DNA of 64,000 nt from Lachnospiraceae bacterium AC3007. Lineage in GTDB: Bacteria; Bacillota; Clostridia; Lachnospirales; Lachnospiraceae. The stretch covers positions 124,001 through 188,000 of the forward strand of contig JHYK01000003.1 in the NCBI GenBank assembly GCA_000621405.1, given 5' to 3'. Below, piece by piece: positions 61,431-64,000 of the stretch (position 1 is the first letter of the stretch; every line of letters begins with the position of its first letter). Both the position numbers and the translations under genes were made by a program. The notes beneath the pieces were generated by a model that ran no database searches, was not told the DNA's origin, and was given only the letters and a program-made list of their open reading frames with translations.

Positions 61431-63368
61431 ATGGCAGAGGAAAAGGTAAGAGAGATAAGGGGGCCGGGAGGCTCAGGCCGCATGGCGGGAAGACCCAGAG
61501 TCAAGGTTAAAGACCCGGGGAAGCTTTTTGCGCGCACCATGAGCTACATGACACGTAAATATACGCCTCATCTGATCCTGGTTTCTTTGTGCATCCTTAT
61601 CGGTGTCCTTGCATCTGTACAGGGGACACTCTTTATCAGAAACCTTATAGATGACTATATAATGCCGCTGTTAAAGAGCGGAAGTACCGATCTAACCGAT
61701 CTTTCGCGTGCTATCACACGTGTCGGTATATTTTACCTTATCGGAGTCATATCGACTTATATCAATCAGCGCATCATGATATATGTGACCCAGGGAACTA
61801 TGCTTGAGATCAGGAAGGAGCTCTTTTTCAAGATGGAATCCCTTCCGATCAGATATTTTGACACGCATCCTCATGGTGATATCATGTCAATATATACTAA
61901 CGATACGGACACATTAAGACAGATGATATCTCAGGCGATACCTCAGTTTTTTCAGAGCCTCATCACTATCGTATCCGTGTTCGTGAGCATGCTCATTCTC
62001 AGTATCCCGCTAACAGCCGTTTCACTTCTTATGGTCGGGGTCATGCTTTTTTCTGCAGGTGCCCTGGGCAAGAGATCGGGAGCAGGCTTTATCGGGCAGC
62101 AGAAGTCGCTCGGTGAGCTCAACGGATACATAGAAGAGATGATGACAGGACAGAAGGTCGTCAAGGTCTTCAATCATGAGAAGAAGTCCATAGAGACCTT
62201 CGATGAAAAAAATAAGAACCTGTTTGAATCGGCCTACAGTGCCAACAAATTTGCGAATATGCTGGGGCCGGTCAACATGCAGATGGGTAATCTCAGTTAT
62301 GTGCTGTGCGCAGCCATAGGCGGAGCACTCGCATTATACGGAAAGGGATCACTCACTATCGGAGCTCTTGCAAGCTTTCTGACCTTCAACAGGAGCTTTA
62401 ATATGCCGATCAATCAGATATCGATGCAGTTCAATTCGGTGCTCATGGCTCTTGCGGGCGCCGAGCGCATATTCAAACTGCTGGATGAAGAGCCTGAGAA
62501 GGATGACGGCTATGTGACTCTTACAAATGCCATCGTCGATGAAGACGGAAGCATACATCCTACAAAGGAACATACCAAGGTATGGGCCTGGGAGCATTAT
62601 CACAAGGATACAGGCCTCACGGATTACAAGCTCCTTGAGGGAGATATTGTTATGTCCGGAGTGGATTTCGGATATACGGATGACAAGATAGTCCTTCATG
62701 ACGTGGAGGTCTTTGCCCGTCCCGGCCAGAAGATCGCATTTGTCGGATCCACAGGCGCAGGCAAGACTACTATTACTAATCTTATCAACAGGTTTTATGA
62801 TATCCAGGATGGCAAGATAAGGTATGACGGCATCAATGTGAATAAGATCAGGAAATCCGATCTCAGGCGTTCACTAGGTATGGTGTTGCAGGATACGCAT
62901 TTATTTACAGGAACAGTGAAGGAGAATATAAGATTCGGTAAGCTGGACGCCACGGATGAAGAGATAGTTGCGGCAGCCCGTCTGGCCAATGCTCATGCGT
63001 TCATAAAGAGGCTTCCCGAAGGCTATGATACGGTGCTCACAGGTGACGGAGCCAATCTCTCAATGGGACAGAGACAGCTTCTTGCGATAGCAAGGGCCGC
63101 TGTCGCCGATCCTCCGGTACTGATACTTGATGAAGCCACGAGCTCCATAGATACCAGGACGGAACGGATCATACAGGACGGGATGGACAGGCTCATGCGC
63201 GGGCGCACTACATTTGTGATAGCGCACAGACTGTCTACCGTAAGGAACGCCGACTGTATCATGGTACTTGAGCAGGGGCGTATCATTGAAAGAGGAACTC
63301 ATGACGAGCTCATGGCCCGTCAAGGAAAATACTATAATCTATATATGGGGAATGGAATATCAGCATGA
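61431..63368 (+). CDS. ABC exporter half-transporter, canonical-ATPase subunit
   Basis: 645 aa. Six-span domain (about 50-350), an extended linker (about 365-400, containing HTKVWAWEHYHKD), then an NBD with Walker A GSTGAGKTT (about 439), signature LSMGQRQLL (Met for Gly), Walker B VLILDEATSSID with the catalytic Glu, and an intact H-loop VIAHRLSTV. The altered signature pairs with the degenerate Walker B of the upstream subunit, so the dimer has one weak and one active site. The N-terminal 35 residues are basic and Gly-rich. It overlaps trkA by 4 bp. Confidence 0.93.
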   Translation: MAEEKVREIRGPGGSGRMAGRPRVKVKDPGKLFARTMSYMTRKYTPHLILVSLCILIGVLASVQGTLFIRNLIDDYIMPLLKSGSTDLTDLSRAITRVGIFYLIGVISTYINQRIMIYVTQGTMLEIRKELFFKMESLPIRYFDTHPHGDIMSIYTNDTDTLRQMISQAIPQFFQSLITIVSVFVSMLILSIPLTAVSLLMVGVMLFSAGALGKRSGAGFIGQQKSLGELNGYIEEMMTGQKVVKVFNHEKKSIETFDEKNKNLFESAYSANKFANMLGPVNMQMGNLSYVLCAAIGGALALYGKGSLTIGALASFLTFNRSFNMPINQISMQFNSVLMALAGAERIFKLLDEEPEKDDGYVTLTNAIVDEDGSIHPTKEHTKVWAWEHYHKDTGLTDYKLLEGDIVMSGVDFGYTDDKIVLHDVEVFARPGQKIAFVGSTGAGKTTITNLINRFYDIQDGKIRYDGINVNKIRKSDLRRSLGMVLQDTHLFTGTVKENIRFGKLDATDEEIVAAARLANAHAFIKRLPEGYDTVLTGDGANLSMGQRQLLAIARAAVADPPVLILDEATSSIDTRTERIIQDGMDRLMRGRTTFVIAHRLSTVRNADCIMVLEQGRIIERGTHDELMARQGKYYNLYMGNGISA

Positions 63369-64000
63369 AGATCATAATCGTAGGTTGCGGAAAAGTAGGT
63401 TCGTCTCTGGCAATAGCTCTGTCAAAGGAAGGTCATGACATCACTGTCATAGACACAGACAGGGACGTGGTCAATCTTACAGCGGGAAGCGGAGACATGA
63501 TAGGTATTGAGGGCAACGGAGCATCCCTCAGTGTTCAGAAGGAGGCAGGCATAGCTAACGCCGAGGTCCTGGTGGCCACGACGGTTTCGGATGAACTGAA
63601 CATGCTCTGCTGTCTCATCGCCAAGAAGTCAAATAAGAACATTAAGACCATAGTAAGAGTCAGGAATCCAATCTATCTGGACGAGGTAAGCTTCTTCAGA
63701 GAGGAACTGGGCCTTACAATGGTAATCAATCCGGAACTTGCCGCTGCAAGAGAGATAGCCCGTCTTTTGAGATTCCCGTCAGCCATGAAGATAGACACGC
63801 TGTCCGGCGGTAGAGTGGAGATGTTGAAGTTCAAGATAGAAAAGGATTCGCCGCTTGCCGGACAGAAGATAATGGATCTGGCTCAGGATATCAGGAATTC
63901 CGTTCAGATCTGTGCCGTAGAGCGTGGAGATGATGTGCTCATAGCAAACGGCTCTACCGTGCTCATGGAGGAGGACAGGGTATCATTCCTCGCTTCGCCT
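63365..64000 (+). CDS. trkA: Trk-type potassium uptake regulator TrkA (3' partial)
   Basis: 212 codons visible before the right edge; the rest is outside. The RCK/NAD-binding domain starts at once with MKIIIVGCGKVGSSLAIALS, and TVIDTDRDVVNLTAG, GNGASLSVQKEAGI and VATTVSDELNMLCCLIAK follow. A TrkA-C domain begins at about residue 140 (MLKFKIEKDSPLAGQKI). It binds NAD(H) and gates a Trk/Ktr channel, expected just downstream. ATGA overlap with the ABC gene. Confidence 0.95.
   Translation, partial: MKIIIVGCGKVGSSLAIALSKEGHDITVIDTDRDVVNLTAGSGDMIGIEGNGASLSVQKEAGIANAEVLVATTVSDELNMLCCLIAKKSNKNIKTIVRVRNPIYLDEVSFFREELGLTMVINPELAAAREIARLLRFPSAMKIDTLSGGRVEMLKFKIEKDSPLAGQKIMDLAQDIRNSVQICAVERGDDVLIANGSTVLMEEDRVSFLASP

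Overview
The window looks like a chromosomal stretch from an anaerobic Clostridia, most likely a Lachnospiraceae-type Firmicute. The support is an NfnAB electron-bifurcating transhydrogenase, a class B sortase with a PKTGD-type substrate, a SpoVB/MurJ-like flippase, DUF5662, DUF6311 and DUF3048 proteins, and the Firmicute gene orders phoH-HD-ybeY, radC-mreBCD-PBP2-rodA-mgsA and yggS-sepF. No rRNA, tRNA, CRISPR array, prophage or insertion sequence was seen. Genus cannot be fixed from the sequence alone.

Layout. (1) 1-4611: two overlapping hybrid histidine kinases. The first enters from the left edge and ends in REC and Hpt domains. The second is membrane-bound and ends in a DegV (fatty-acid-binding) domain where an Hpt might be expected. 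(2) 4726-8081: a GlgX-like amylase-fold protein that has lost its catalytic carboxylates, then TraX, DUF5662 and an orphan HypA. A long REP-like palindrome separates this set from two minus-strand genes, a lactonase-fold propeller with a Lys/Ala-rich tail and aroC. (3) 10660-13038: an AT-rich accessory pair, a sortase substrate and a class B sortase, with repeated promoter-like elements. (4) 13114-15692: iron alcohol dehydrogenase and aldehyde dehydrogenase. (5) 15996-33675: a very long, tightly packed run: nfnAB, an acidic membrane protein, rlmH, pdp, phoH, a degenerate HD membrane protein in the pgpH position, ybeY, a DUF3048 lipoprotein, a flippase, two flavoproteins around a DUF6311 membrane protein, proB, a 5-formyl-THF cyclo-ligase and miaB. 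(6) A chemoreceptor, a clear terminator, then mutS-mutL-miaA-ynbB. (7) 42458-49598: radC and the elongasome genes mreBCD, a long PBP2 and rodA, with no minCDE between them. (8) A 0.4-kb highly structured intergenic region, then mgsA, a D,D-carboxypeptidase lipoprotein, a small P-loop protein, a HlyD-like adaptor, yggS, sepF, aroB, lspA, an RluA-family synthase, a tyrosine recombinase, galK, an asymmetric heterodimeric ABC exporter and the start of trkA.

Most genes are housekeeping and very dense; 1-17 bp stop/start overlaps are common, implying translational coupling. The most unusual content is (a) the hybrid kinase-DegV fusion, (b) two degenerate enzymes standing in the places of real ones (a GH13 without catalytic residues, an HD domain without its HD pair), (c) the structured, repeat-bearing region upstream of mgsA and (d) repeated promoter/palindrome elements ahead of the sortase substrate. 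All family assignments come from reading motifs by eye; no database search was run.
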